Position numbers and translations under genes: made by a program
NCBI GenBank assembly: GCA_021234155.1
Contig: JAJEKV010000060.1
Coordinates: forward strand, 2,128,323 to 2,192,322
Source: Isoetes taiwanensis
Taxonomy: Eukaryota > Streptophyta > Lycopodiopsida > Isoetales > Isoetaceae
Direction of reading: 5' to 3'
DNA length: 64,000 nt
In this document: in pieces, positions 11,620 through 23,524 of the stretch
Layout of the letters: each line of letters opens with the position of its first letter
Position numbering within the stretch: position 1 is the stretch's first letter
Notes under the pieces: model-generated
Databases searched by the model: none
Seen by the model: the letters and a program-made list of their open reading frames with translations, nothing else
What the model was told of the DNA's origin: nothing

Positions 11620-11874
11620 GGTCATGTGAGTGAAGAATGAGGCATGGTGGGCGATGATGGGACATCGATCGGATGCTCTCTATGCCACAATGCGGGGGAC
11701 GCACACCTGGCCGTAGGAGGGTCATGGTGATCAAGGTTAAAGTGATCATGCGCGATGATGGGATCGTGAGACGCGTTCCCTAGCTTGAAACCCTCGGGGC
11801 ATGATGCATTTGGGGTGTACTCGACCGGGCGATCGCGGTAATGAGGTAGCACTCGATCATGGGCGATGATGGGA
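11549..11874 (+). repeat. Four-copy repeat around GGGCGATGATGGGA, period about 100-110 bp
   Basis: The 14-mer GGGCGATGATGGGA occurs at 11549, 11649, (as GCGCGATGATGGGA) 11750 and 11861, embedded in more diverged 100-110 bp units. It lies between the end of pol and the polypurine tract, where many LTR elements hold family-specific tandem repeats. Confidence 0.75.
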
Positions 11875-11889
11875 GCATCTTAAATGATC

Positions 11890-12316
11890 CTTAAGCTCAA
11901 ACCGAAAGGGCCATGATCTTGTGCAAGGTAGGACAACCTTGAGCCAAGAGTTCGGCTCAAGGAGGTAAGGGGGTGGTCCCCTAAAACCACAAATTATTAA
12001 CTAAACTAACGTAATGTGCTCCTTTTTTTGGGCAAGTAGAAGGGGACTTCAACGAGGAGCGACACGAGAAGATAGGGGGAGCCATAATTTAGATTATGAA
12101 CCCTAATAACACTTATAATAGTATTTTGTATTATCGTAGGAAATAACGGTGTTAAGGCTATATAATTTTGTATAAGTACAAATATAGCCTAAATTTTGAC
12201 TTTTTACTAATAAAACTTGATTGCTAAAGTAAACTAAAGGTTATGACATGTTGTTGTTTTTGCAGGCATAAGGTAGGTTCGTCACCTTAGCGCAATGCTG
12301 AGGACAGCATTGTCCT
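11890..12316 (+). other. Non-coding 3' interior of the chromovirus
   Basis: No open frame of note. Contains GTCACCTTAGCGCAATGCTGAGGACA just upstream of the polypurine tract, split here as GTCACCTTAGCGC and AATGCTGAGGACA, which has a counterpart at 58722-58752 in the other copy. Confidence 0.5.
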
Positions 12317-12329
12317 AAGGGGGGGAGAA
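12317..12329 (+). other. Polypurine tract
   Basis: AAGGGGGGGAGAA lies immediately upstream of the 3' LTR start TGTGACGG, the position of the plus-strand primer. The second copy has a matching tract at 58756-58771. Confidence 0.85.
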
Positions 12330-13975
12330 TGTGACGGTCCAGGGGAATATACGCCATAAATACGTATATTCCTGGATCCGTCACTATACAAGTCTATCTT
12401 CATAGCCTTGTATACCATAGATTGTGGCACTAGGGGGCATGGCCAAGTTATTCTCATAACTTAGCCAACCATAGGTTAGACCATTATCCACGTGGCCTTA
12501 ATCTATTGGGGGCACCCGCCACACATGACTCACCCAATTGGTGCCACGTGGCATCCTAGGTGGACCTAACTTATATAGGCTGAAACCCTAACCCTAGGCC
12601 TCTTTCCAGCCCTAGCACCCAGAGACTCACCTACTCGTTCGGAACCCCGTTTCGAACATCGTTTGTTGTGGCATAGGCTGGTGCAGCAGCCCCAGCAGGG
12701 TAGACTCGTTCTTGGAGTAGGAGCAGCATCTCGTGAGTCGAAGACTATGGAGGCACACGGATCTGGAGGGAGAGCTTCAGGAGCAGGTATGTAGGATAGT
12801 AGTTGTGATAGCTTATCTGGAATTAGCATTCCAGATATGCTAGTATCTTGTATCTAGAGTAGAGCCATCCTAGAACCCGTATTCAACATCTTGAACCCTA
12901 ATCAATGAACCCTAACCATTAGTTAGATTGTATGATTAGGTTAAGATGTTCTTCTTATGATCATTCTTAGGATATGATGATTATGTGATGTTGGTTGATC
13001 ATGTTTGCTCCTCTTGTATTGGGAAGGGGGGTAGAGACCTAGGGCCATATGTAGTATGCTCCTAGAGTAGATCCCTTAGTTCCTATTAGTTGCGGTCATT
13101 GCATAGGAGCCCACCAGGCTATGGAGGCTATGATATGACTCAGCACCGGATAACGGGCTAGAGGGAAAGTGGAGGGAGGATCCCCGCCGAAGGGGGCCGG
13201 GGGATCCCATAGTGGGCTAGGCTTATGGCCGGTCACTGCGGTGTGGGCGAGCATGGGTCCGACACCTCCCCGGGCAATGGTGTTGCCTGCCGCCTCGAGA
13301 GCTGCAAGGGAGGGCTTGGCTCTCGTTTTGGGGGTTCAGTCCGGGCACGAATCGCGGTGTCGCCCACGATTCTCTAGCCGCCCACGGCACCTCTAGACCC
13401 TGGGAAGGGGAGATGCAACCCTTCCTGCCTCATCGGACCAGGGAGATGCAACCTGGAGCAGTCTCGATGGGTGATGCCACGGGATTGCGTATCCGGAAGG
13501 CTAGAGTCCTGTCAGAGCCTGATCTAGCCCATCTGCAAAGTATGCACAGGAGGGGCGGATGGAGTGGTCAACCCTAGCCATTGTTCTACGCCAGCCCTCG
13601 CCATTGCCATGACTCGGTCTGCTCTATCTTGAGGCCTAGCCGGTCAGTCATCCTCCTTATGAGTCCGAGCCGGGGTAGGAGCTCTCCTGTTTTATGGTTT
13701 GTGATTATCATCTTTGCATTGGCATATGTGTGGTGCACTACCCTTCGAGGTAGTATATGTATATGTTTTATGCTAGTTCTGACGTGTTATCGCTTCCGCT
13801 GTTATAGGAGCCCATGGGGGAAGGGTGCGCAAGACACCTTCGTGTTCCCTCCCCGCACTAAGAGTCACCTCGAGAGTGCGGGGTAGACGAAGGGCCCATG
13901 CGGTTGCTGAGCCGGATGGGGGATTTCCTGCCGGGTATACGGCTGGGCGCCGTATGTTTAGCAGGGAGCGTCACA
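12330..13975 (+). repeat. 3' LTR
   Basis: Begins TGTGACGGTCC and ends GGGAGCGTCACA, so the LTR has the inverted ends TGTGACG and CGTCACA. It is the better preserved of the two LTRs. A TATATAGGCTGAAACCC block at about 12571 is a plausible core promoter (inference). Confidence 0.92.
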
Positions 13976-13980
13976 CCCAC
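13976..13980. repeat. Target-site duplication CCCAC, right copy
   Basis: Matches 2462-2466 on the other side of the element; directly follows the TCACA end of the 3' LTR. Confidence 0.65.
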
Positions 13981-15600
13981 AGCCCTGTCCTCAGACCTAA
14001 CCACAACCAAATCATCTGAGCCCTCCCCTGAGCCACCACGTCCCCTAGCCCCGCCATCCAATGGGCGGCCAGCAGCAAGCCTGCCCCGGCCTCGTCCCAC
14101 ACCACCTCTCCCAACCACACCACCTCGTCCAACTCCACTCACTGCACCATGGAGTCCTCTGCCTGTTGCCTCAGGAACAGAGGAATCCTGGGCCCCTGCA
14201 TAAGCACCCGCAACCCCTACCACATCACAAGCACCAACAGGATCGTCAACAGGGTCAGATGGTAGCACAATAGATGGAAACATCCGTGGGATCTCTGAGC
14301 CATTCAAAAGCTTCAATCGAAGAGAAAATGCCGGGGACCACTCGACCTTTGGAAGAGAAGTGGGTACAGCCGCAAAGGTGCAAGCGGCCAGAGCAACATG
14401 GATCTTTGGGACCCGCACAATAGAATGAGCCAAATATACACCCGGGCCATTAGCCATAGAAACCAAGAAATCAGGCACCATCGATCGGAAGGAAGATCAC
14501 GAACGGAACCAATATGGGATTTTAACCGTTGTCAAAGAACCGGTGGACATTGCGAGTATAATAATCGATACAACACATAAGATTCACCCAAAGTATCCAC
14601 CCCCCGACTAACCAATTGCCGCGACGGAAGACTCGACCTCAAACATGATTATGAAGAAATTATTTGGTAGGAATTTGAGAGATCGACACTGGGCAAACCA
14701 ATCCGCCTCGGATGTCCGGCAAGTTAAGAGCTAAACCTCCTCGTGTCCAATATGTAACCCGTGAAGTAGCCCAATACATAAATGAAACTAGATTCTCAAT
14801 GGTCCGAACATGCCCGGTATGATCAATATCTATCCATGGAGTCTCCGAAGAGCGCCTGCAGTCAGTCAGAGTGATGATCCTCCACAAATTTCAGAGCCTC
14901 TTGAACACGGGCAGTCCTACACTCGGAGCCTTGGCGCTTGATCCAATCGAAAACCCCGCCGAGTGATCGCGAGCAACAGTCTCATTGCTCCGCCGGGCCC
15001 AAGACAGAGTTGGGGCTGCATGGCACCCCCCGAGAGGTATCCGGGGCACCCAGGCTACATGCACCCTAGAAGAGGGCGCATCACCAGCAAGTGATCCCTT
15101 CCCAAGCACAGGGGAAGAGGGCATCACAGATCCAGTTTCCAAAGGGGGCATGCTTGATGGAATCAAGACCGGACTACTGGAGTCTCAAAATTATATTGAG
15201 AGGAAGAGCAATCCACACACCTCTCAACTGAAGGGGATTCCAAGAGCTCCCTCATCTCGCCACCAATTGCATGCCACTTCCTCTGACCCAGCGCCTCTTC
15301 ATGCATGCCGAGACCCGCGCCCTTCCCCTTTACTGGAGGATTCTTCCTCCTCACCATCTCCCTTGGCTTCACCCCCAAGCCATGAGGCTCAATCGATCCC
15401 CCATCAGTCTGTCTGGCAGCAGCCATGACATCCGTACCAGTCCAGAAATCAGCTGTTTGCGGCAACAAGCCACATGCAAAATAGCTGATTCTATACACTT
15501 CCGGAAAGAGCTCGGAGCAAGCTTTCCACGGAGCCCAAGCACGGCGAAATCTGACACCAGATAAGAGAGATATCACCGATCAAAGTTTCGCCGTCAGAAC
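13981..15600 (-). pseudogene. Decayed LINE ORF1-like region (right piece of the split LINE)
   Basis: Minus-strand frames 15576-15163 and 14481-13981 are long for random sequence and give a protein rich in short hydrophobic and aromatic blocks (for example GVRFRRAWAPWKACSELFPE near the start) and a Gly/Arg-rich C-terminus (GRGGVVGRGGVGRGRGR near 14100). Length, strand and a basic Gly-rich tail fit the ORF1 of a plant LINE, and the endonuclease piece on the other side of the LTR element (1561-2466) is on the same strand. I could not identify an RRM or a CCHC knuckle, so the assignment is tentative. Confidence 0.35.
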
Positions 15601-15689
15601 CCCGACCGCTCAATTCGACCGCCTTCCATCCGCAACCTTTTTTTTTTGTTCTTATGTTTTAAAAAGTATCTATCGTTTTGCAACACCTA

Positions 15690-16345
15690 AGGTGGAGTAT
15701 TTGGATCGTGGGGTATCCGCAAAGAATATCTCCACCGAGCCACCAAAGATCGAGGCAATAATTGATTGGATGAGACCAAAGAACATCTATGAAGTGAGAA
15801 GCTTCATGGGTCATGCAGAGTATTATAGGGATTTAAAACAGTATGCTTCTTATGACAAGCTCAAAGAATCCTTGACAACAGCACCTGTACTTACCCCACT
15901 GTACCCAAGCAAAAACAAGCTGGTGGTGACAGATGCAAGTAAGATTGCAATAAGGGGAGATCTAATGCAAGAGGGAAGAATTGTAGCTTATGAATCAAAG
16001 ATGATGAATGAGGTTGAACAGCGTTACCCATAAGGATATCTTCTAGCAACCAGAAGTCTTCAGAAGAGCTTAGCCAATAAGCATAGAACGATAAGGAAAT
16101 TTTTGGTCGGAGATAGCGTGTAGCTCAAGATTAAAGTCAAGCAAGCCAAGCTTCGTATCGATAACTGCAAGAAGCTTGCTCTAAGGTGTTCAAAGAGTAG
16201 GTAGTCAATACTACAAAGAGTCCGCAAGGCCTTCCACATAAGTCTTTTTAAGAAGCACACTCCTAGTCCAGAGGAGATATTGGAAATTCCAACCTTGTTG
16301 GAGATGACTGAGGAATAACTTGAGATACCCACAATTCTAACCATG
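15690..16345 (+). mobile_element. Chromovirus pol fragment (RT connection/RNase H joined to chromodomain end)
   Basis: The frame 15692-16033 reads as the end of reverse transcriptase and start of RNase H: VEYLDRGVSAKNISTEPPKI, EVRSFMGHAEYYR, LTTAPVLTP, TDASKIAIRG, IVAYESKMMNEVEQRYP (family: V-FLGHVVS, VRSFLGLA-YYR, TDAS--GIGAVL, YESRKL--AE-NY). It then jumps to sequence matching 57690-57930 (GTGTAGCTCAAGATTAAAG at about 16119), ending near VLFEIPTLLEMTEE, so integrase has been deleted. Same family as the other chromovirus copies. The flank at 15601-15689 holds only a T-rich run. Confidence 0.8.
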
Positions 16346-16375
16346 AACCCTAATCAATTAACCCTAAGCTGTAAG

Positions 16376-17540
16376 TTAGATGCATGTGGTCGATCTCCTT
16401 GCGGCGATCTCAATGAGCTCGTAGTACACGAAATTTGATTTCCATGAGTGATAGAGCTCTGGGAACTGGACAGTGCCTAGCCATTCGGCGTCATCGGCGT
16501 CTGGATCGCAGAAATTCCACTTGTCAAACATTGGCTTGAGTTGGTAGGTCATCGGCTGCAATGACTCACATGCCTCCGAATGGTGTGGGCATCGCGGTGG
16601 CCTCATATCTGAATGTGAATCGCGCAAACATGTTAGTCGGGCGTGCCTGGTTTGTTGTGCGGGCTTAAAGCAACAGGTGGATTGGGATGTTACTTACTTG
16701 TTGCACAGTGCGTCAACATGGAAGAGGAGATGGAGGCCGACCATTGAGATCTTGTCTATGACCAGCATTCTCACTGCCTTGTAGGCATTCCTCCCTATTT
16801 CCAGCATGCCAGATATGGGATCGTCTAAAACGTTGTCATTGGCCTTATGCCGAATGCTGAGTAGCGTGATGCCGTCGACGTTGTCTGCTGCCCTGCCTGT
16901 ATATGCAGCTATGACAACCGATGGCCTGCTCATTGGGCCGAGGAGCTCTTATTGAAAGATCCGCTTTTGTCCCTTGATAAGGCACAGTAGCAGCCAGGAC
17001 TTGCCCATGCCTGTGCCGCCCGTGAGGAAGAGGTTGTACCTGTAGGTTGGTCCACGTGTCTTCTTGTACATAATGTCGTCATAGAGTAGTCGTTCGCCTT
17101 TTTTCGTCGTCTGGACCATTGTGTAGTACATCTTATTGGGCATGATTTGTTTGTTCAGTAGCATTGTTCTTTGGGCCTACATGGAACAGGAGGCGGTCAG
17201 TTTGTTGTAAATGGTGGGGCCGTTTTTGGATTGCATACCGGTATCTGTGTAGAGTGTAGTGTGGTAGATCAATTATAGATAATACAACCTCGTAAGATAG
17301 GCTTCATTTCCGTTGCTACATCTTGTCACAGCGAAAACATCAGCTGGATACGAAGTGTTGCATTTGTCGGAATCTAGTAATATTTGATGCCGAAGATAAA
17401 TACACGCCTTGGTGGCATAGAAAGTCGGAAGTGGACATCTCTCTAGGTCCATTTGTACCCACTTGTAATGTGAAAGTCCGTCGCAACCTGGAGCAATAAA
17501 TAAAGGCATAAAAACTTACACTACGATTGCACGGTTTCAA
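16376..17540 (-). pseudogene. PIF1-like helicase, broken, with probable introns
   Basis: Minus-strand pieces in order: an N-terminal part (17509-17273, including TRCSNGNEAYLTRLYYL), then ERLLYDDIMYK and NLFLTGGTGMGKSWLL (Walker A, about 17020-16990), then VVIAAYTGRAADNVDGITLL (motif Ia, about 16915), then VRMLVIDKISMVG (Walker B about 16750, with the catalytic Glu of DE-SM changed to Lys), then ATAMPTPFGGM at about 16590 (motif III neighbourhood) and VYYELIEIA. Likely splice junctions include GTAAGTAAC after ALCNK near 16697 with an acceptor near 16605. PIF1-like ORFs in plants are mostly of Helitron or other mobile origin; no Rep domain was seen. The Lys substitution and frame changes argue it is dead. 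Confidence 0.72.
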
Positions 17541-17651
17541 TTATCCATCATGAATAACATGGGAAAAAATAAATTGTACCTTGTCTATCATTATCACCTG
17601 CAAGATAAGTATATATTCAAAAATAAAGTATATATTGCACCAGCCACCAAA

Positions 17652-18145
17652 ACATGGACTCTTGGCATCATCTGGCAACTAAATGGGCATAAAAATAGTA
17701 CATAATTGTCCTAGGCATTGAAGATTGTCCGACATCTTTATCATGTATATTATTTGGAGATGTCATGCGTCTTACTAATTGTTATCATGTTTGTAAACGC
17801 TTATGTCCATTGTTAAAGGTGAATGAAAATCTAAAATAGTCTTTTTCTAGTAAGTAGGATAATTGTTGTCCTGTCAAGAGTGTGGATCATTCATGTGCTT
17901 AAGAAGATTGAAATCAATTATAGATAGTACAACCTCGTAAGATAGACTTTGTTTCTGCTTCTACACCTGGTCACAACAAAGACCAAAAACCATCTTGCAT
18001 TGCAATCCTCCAACTGATTACATTGACAATATTTCTCATGCAATTTTGTTCATGGAGAAGCCTTCACATATTCATAATTCATGCCAGAGTACGGAAAAGG
18101 AATGGAAATTGGGCATTATAGAAAAGCACAGATAAACAGATATAG
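17652..18145. repeat. Dispersed repeat, uninterrupted copy (contains the 'empty site')
   Basis: Matches 21408-21770 followed directly by 38653-38812. The junction equivalent here is CTTGCATT|GCAATC at about 17996-18009, with no foreign sequence. The segment at 17915-17990 is itself a copy of 17268-17345, which is part of the helicase remnant, so this repeat derives partly from helicase-element sequence. Confidence 0.85.
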
Positions 18146-21100
18146 GGAAGCAAAGTCATAAAGTAGAACCACCAAACAATATACAATTGTACAACTGAAG
18201 CCACATTACCTGGAAGGAGCTATGAGTAATATGGGTCACTTGTGCTTATGCCTTTGCTACCAACAAAATAAAGTAATTACAGTCAAGCATGGAATAATAA
18301 ATGCTTCTTCTACAGTTGTATTTCATGTAAGATACTCATAATAAAGATCTACATATGACAGTGATAAACTTCTCTCTAAGCTGCAATACTTCGTTGAATG
18401 TGGTTATTCAAGCTGTATTTGATTTTCTGGAGCCATAAATTATATTGATCTCCAAATTGTCGAATCGCAAGTGCACATTTAGGAGCAAATGTAAAAGCAT
18501 GTATCATCTATGAAGTTGAAGATATAGGACATCAGTGATGAAAGATGAGTCAGTATCTGTTATCCAAAGGTATTCAATTTATTGCAATAATTATGTATAT
18601 TGTTGAAACAATGCAACAAAATCTATATTTCTACGTGCACAATAATTGTTACTACATTCACTTCCCTTTCTCTGAAAGACAAATCATGTAATTCAAATTG
18701 TTAGAATAGGATATAGATTTGTTAAAGAATAAACAATTAGATTTACCTTTAGTAAACTTCTTGGTTTCTAACTTCTATTTTGATGAAGCTGGCGCAGAGC
18801 TAGAAACTTTAATGTACTTGCAACTTTGTAATAACGCTCGTACTGCGTTGTTGATATGTTTAAATCTATCTGGGCTACCAAACCATCTCGACACAATTAC
18901 TACCTACACAAAATCGGAACTAATAGTATATAATTTTCCAAAAACACTGTTGCATAATGGTAAATGGATTCTTCTACAAATTCAAGACTGAGAAAGAAGA
19001 ACAGGGCAGCCTCGAGCATTTAACATCTAAAAGCCCTTTCTTCATGCTTACAGAACGCAGTAATAAACCTGGCATTAACCAACTTTGCTACTTGACTCAA
19101 CATCGATATAATTGGGAGTAATTTTTTCCATTGAATATTATTGATGTACTGGAGCAAATCTCAGGTTTTTTTTAAATAGGTCAGGAGACATGAATGCATT
19201 CAGAATTTAAGAAAGTCCGGACAGACATAACATCTAGTTCTATATTTTGTCATTAAGGATGTTTCTAGAGTTCTAAAATGTATAGATGGCATGCTTACAA
19301 CATCGTAATAAGCATAAGGTTCAGAATACTGTAAATTTTGGCTTAGATTATAATACACAATGTCTCCGTAAGCTATCGCGATAGCGGTGCCGCTTATCCT
19401 CTGTTTCCTCTCGCAACACTCTTTCTAAGCAAAGTTTCCATAGCTTGGCGAGTTTCCATAGTTCAAAGTCCCTTTTCTTAGCTCGGATGCTCAACTTCGG
19501 CTCAACTCGCTTTCGACTCTGTTTCTATAGCGACACTTCCATAGATATGTCTTCCATAGATCATATCTACAATAAAAGCGTGCTTTTTTGCTGTTTTATC
19601 ATTGTGGCAGAGCTATCCTCTGTTTTCCGCTACTATTCGCTATTCCTTGTCACGTTAGAAGACCTAAACAGAGTAGTAACAACGGCACCTGCACAGATTT
19701 CCTATCATTTTCCCAGAAGTTACGGCAAACTGAGAGCTGAATCTCGCAAGAAACGGGACCGCCATAGCCGCAGCAGATATCTTTGTTCGTAATCTGAACC
19801 TTAAGTTTATTACATCCCGTAAATGATGGCAGGGGGGCAATCCGCCCTCGTAGAAGCCTCTTAGCGGCCGCCAGCCTCTGGGCGGCACTCACGGCTCCGC
19901 CCGCTCGTCGCAGCCATTTCGGGCGGCCGCCGAGACCCTTCTGGGGCGAATTCCCTTTCTGCCATCAATTACATATTCCATTAGCGTCGACTACTTGCAG
20001 TTGTTTCACCATCATCATCATAATCTTTAAGTACCGGCATGTGCACCCAATGTTTCTGCTAATTATCCAATTTGTTTTTTGGTACAGTTTACATATGACT
20101 ACATGGCAAAATGCTATGGGCACTCTGAGCATCAAGAAGTTTGGGCATGAAAGGTTGATAGCCTTGCATCCATTTTGCCTCAAAGTTCCATTTTGTGCAG
20201 AAATACGATAAGCCATAATATTATGGGTCGCCCCAGCAATCTTGCGATTTTGCTAAAATGCTTCCATCACTGTGACCACCTCGTTAAAGCTTCGAACTGA
20301 GGACAAGTGGGCTTGAAATGTACTTTTAAAACACAAACAAGCAAATCAGTTATCATAGGAAATTCAAAAGTTAATGTAGATCAATACAAAGATGTACGTG
20401 TAATAACATAAAGAACTCACTTCTTTTCTCTGTGAATGGACTGTCATGAAATATCCCAAGCATCTTATCAAGCTCGCATGTATTATCAAATAAATTTTCT
20501 ATAAGATATCAACTCTCTTTCCTTCATTCCGTCTTTTATTAGAAGAACGGTCATGTAATCTGGACAAGGAACTACGTTACTAACATAAGGAAATATCTTA
20601 CCTTTCTAGCCCATAGATCAATCATCTCCCGTAAGTTTTTGAAACAACACAGCTTTTGAAACAGAAATTTTGCAACCATTCATGTTTTGTGGGATACAAA
20701 CATTAATGTAAAAAGAAATCAGGAAGGATAGCATAATAGTACACATTTCATGATGGTTGGAAGAAGTCACGCCCTATCTTGCAGTGACTTATTTGTCAAC
20801 AATAAAAAAGATATCAAAAAGCATTTCCACCCTTGAGCTCTAAGAAGCTATTTAAGTACCAAGTTTTGGTTGGACATGGGATGCAATCCATAACTTTGCT
20901 TCTTGCCAAAGCCAATATCGTTCCTGCAAAATAGGATTTTATGTCCTTATGGCAGATTATTTCAAAATAAATAATTGCCTAAGCACGAACCTTTAACCAT
21001 TCCGCCCATTTAAATATAATAACATCCCCACAATCTTCAGAATAAATTTGATAAAATCCTGAAGCCGAATTTTCTTAGAGCTCTTGGTTTATCCATGCGG

Positions 21101-21407
21101 CTTTGAATTTGTATCCTGGTTCAGATTTCGAAGGATATATATCAGGAAAGTACACAGACATGTTTAAACCTAGCTTCTCATGTCTTTCTCCATCAGCCGG
21201 ATATACATGAATCTGTGGGGAATTTTACTTCCAATATTTAACCGAGCAGGATTGAAAAAATACATAGACGTCTGACTGACGTCAAGGAAGTGATCGATGG
21301 CATAAACTATACAATCCTCAACATAGATATGCTTCAATGCCTCCAGGTCATCAGCCTGTATGGCCAAGATTCATGTTTATTAAAAATTTCAATAGCATGA
21401 TCTTCAG
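18146..21407. other. Interval without a supported gene
   Basis: Mostly AT-rich. Short open frames at 18719-18991 (+), 19445-19792 (+), 20216-19965 (-) and 21367-21170 (-) have no domain that I recognise. A GC-rich patch at 19800-19945 is unlike its surroundings and may be an old insertion. Confidence 0.4.
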
Positions 21408-21770
21408 AAGAACATGGACTCCTGGTGTCGTCTGGCAACTAAGTGCGCATAAAGAACGTACATAATTGTCCTAGGCATAGAAGATTGTCTGACGTTCTTA
21501 TCATGTATAATCTTTGGGAGAAGGGTACATCATGTGTCTTACTAGATGTTATCATGTTTGTAGACACTTATGCTCATTGTTAAAAGTGAAATGAAAATCT
21601 AAAATAGTCTTTTTTCTAATAAGCAAGATAATTGTTGTCCTGTCAATGGTGTGGTTCGTTCAAGTGCTTAAGAAGGTTGAAATTAGTTATAGATAATACA
21701 ACCTCGTAAGATAGACTTCGTTTCTGCTGCTACACCTGGTCACAACAAAGACCAAAGACCATCTTGCATT
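21408..21770. repeat. Dispersed repeat, left half of the interrupted copy
   Basis: About 85 percent alike by eye to 17652-17995 (for example ATAATTGTCCTAGGCAT, CAACCTCGTAAGATAGACTT). It ends at CTTGCATT, exactly where the inverted-repeat element begins; the right half continues at 38653. Confidence 0.85.
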
Positions 21771-21802
21771 CATTAGAGTTTTTTTGAGATCAAATAAGGG
21801 CC
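21771..21802 (+). repeat. Left terminal inverted repeat
   Basis: Starts CATTAGAGTTTTTTTGAG and ends AAATAAGGGCC; matches 38621-38652 in reverse complement with one mismatch (A here, G there after TTGAG). Confidence 0.9.
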
Positions 21803-22187
21803 CTTACTCGATGCCACGTCAAAAAGCTCGCGGCCAATGGGGAGCCGAGCTTGTACAGAACTTTTTTACCGAGCCTTGGTTTCGCCTTTCCAGGTGTCGA
21901 CTGCACGTAGCTTCGGTAATATCCGTGCCTCTAGCTTTGGGTGTCAGATTACACACGTGGCAATTATAACCGTTAGCTCCCGCACTCAATTCCCGCTCAG
22001 GTGTTTTCCACAACAGAGTTTGCGCGAAGATCGATTGCCCGCGCCAAGGGAGCTTCGGTTCACTCGGGAACTGCTTCGACCTGCGCTAAAGGGAGTTTCG
22101 ACCACAGAAAAACTTCGATCAAGGTAAAATCGCGTAGCCTTTCCTAGTATTTCGATTCCGCTCCACATTGATTTGAATTACGTGACT

Positions 22188-23340
22188 AGATGGCTATAAG
22201 CTCTATCCACGGTCGGAAATGAGTTTGAAAGCTTCGTGGTGTCGACAGGGAGCTTTGTTACACTCAACCTGCAATGCGAGGTGAATGGCGAAGTCAAAAG
22301 ATGCAGGAGAAATGATGTTTCGCGCATTGGAAGGCTTTGGTGGTCGGATTTCGATCCCGCAAAGAGATATTTGTACAAGTAAGGCATGTATACACTCCAA
22401 CGGATATGGCAAAAGAAAAAAATAAGCAAGCGACGAACTTTCCCGGTTAGAAGCAAATTGTGAGTATGTAATTCTATGCAATTCATATTCAAATTAGTTC
22501 GATTACTTATCCAGTTCATTCCTATTTCTCGAGGTTTGTGTATATCGATGTGGAGAACTTTGTCTCTTCACACTTTCGATAGCGGTGTTTTCCATTGCTT
22601 TCACCAAGATATGGGCTGCTTGTTGTTCAAGGTAGCATACCAAGATGCGGCTCGAGAGAAAGGGGGTATATGGTTACGGAGGTATGAATACTCTCCACGA
22701 AGATCCAAGCTAAGCGAGCTTCCGTTGCCCATTTTGTCCAGATTTATCTCCGCAGGCCTCCGGATGCCACTTCTATCTTATTAGCACGGAGTAAGTTGTC
22801 GCAGGAAATGTTCACGGCATTGAAGGAGAAGGGAGGAGTCTGCGGGCATGTGAAGATAAATTTAGGAATTGATCTGTTCATTGCCATATTCAAGAGCGCC
22901 GACAATGTAAAGAAGACCTTGAAGATGTTTACAGTTCAACAGTCGGCGGATAGTTTTTTAGATAGTGTATTTCTTGAAGGTTGGAGTGCTCGACTTCACG
23001 ATGGAGCTGAATGTACTGAATGCAGGATAAGTCGAGACACGGTTCGGTTCAGATATTGCATTCGGAAGCAAACTCTGTATGTCACTTTTAAGTATAGGAG
23101 ATGGCCGAAATGTCCGGTGAAGGAAGAAATGCGTCCCGGATTCTGTCGAACAAGATGACAATGATGGCACTCATTCCGTTGTCATAGACTTGAACATTCA
23201 TAAGGATAATCACTGTTCAAAAGTCCGAGAGCCGAAAGAGCGAGTGGTCTCTATTCGATGTTCGGTGACAATTGAGTTTGACACGGACTTAAACTTCTTC
23301 CATTTCATGATAGATGGCCGGAAGGTGGGAAAGCCTTGAG
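22188..23340 (+). CDS. Unknown gene 1 of the inverted-repeat element, frame-broken, probably spliced
   Basis: Coding character is continuous but in several frames: FVVSTGSFVTLNLQCEVNG (about 22228-22285), YIDVENFVSSHF (about 22540), FHQDMGCLLFKVAYQDAA (about 22598), then the 120-codon frame 22796-23158 with GGVCGHVKINLGIDLF, SADNVKKTLKMFT and VRFRYCIRKQTLYVTFKYRRW, then VVIDLNIHKDN and FDTDLNFFHFMIDGRKVGKP up to a stop near 23338. A donor-like ACAAGTAAGG at 22376 and an acceptor near 22533 may bound an intron. Two Cys (C-ECR) and many beta-strand-like stretches suggest a folded globular protein, but I do not recognise the family. It is the first gene from the left terminus; the stretch 21803-22187 upstream is non-coding. 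The start codon is not clear. Confidence 0.5.
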
Positions 23341-23524
23341 AGAAGAATGCTATAAATTGGGGTCATGCATGCCACCCAAAGTCATATCTGTATATGAATC
23401 TATCTAATATAAATATAAGTGATTGTTAACTGGAGATCTATTGTATATTAATTGCAAACATTTGCTTTCATTGGGATATAAGACTTAAAGTAGCCATGTT
23501 ATGTACAACTCTGATTGTGGATGT

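Larger units (their letters stand above)
2468..13975 (+). mobile_element. Chromodomain Ty3/gypsy LTR retrotransposon (chromovirus), full length, decayed, carrying a histone H3
   Basis: Two LTRs of about 1.64 kb (2468-4108 and 12330-13975) flank an 8.2 kb interior holding, in order, a primer-binding site, a histone H3-like gene (4685-5778), a gag-like region (6590-8700), reverse transcriptase (about 9440-9880), integrase (about 10130-10750), a chromodomain (11263-11415), a short tandem repeat, and a polypurine tract (12317-12329). That order plus the chromodomain places it in the chromovirus branch of Ty3/gypsy. Reading frames are broken throughout. Relatives of the interior are at 15690-16345, 52350-58115 and 63860-64000. 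Confidence 0.9.

Noticed and set aside
14061-14273. His/Pro/Gln-rich plus-strand ORF
   Set aside because: Shadow of the Gly/Arg-rich minus-strand frame.
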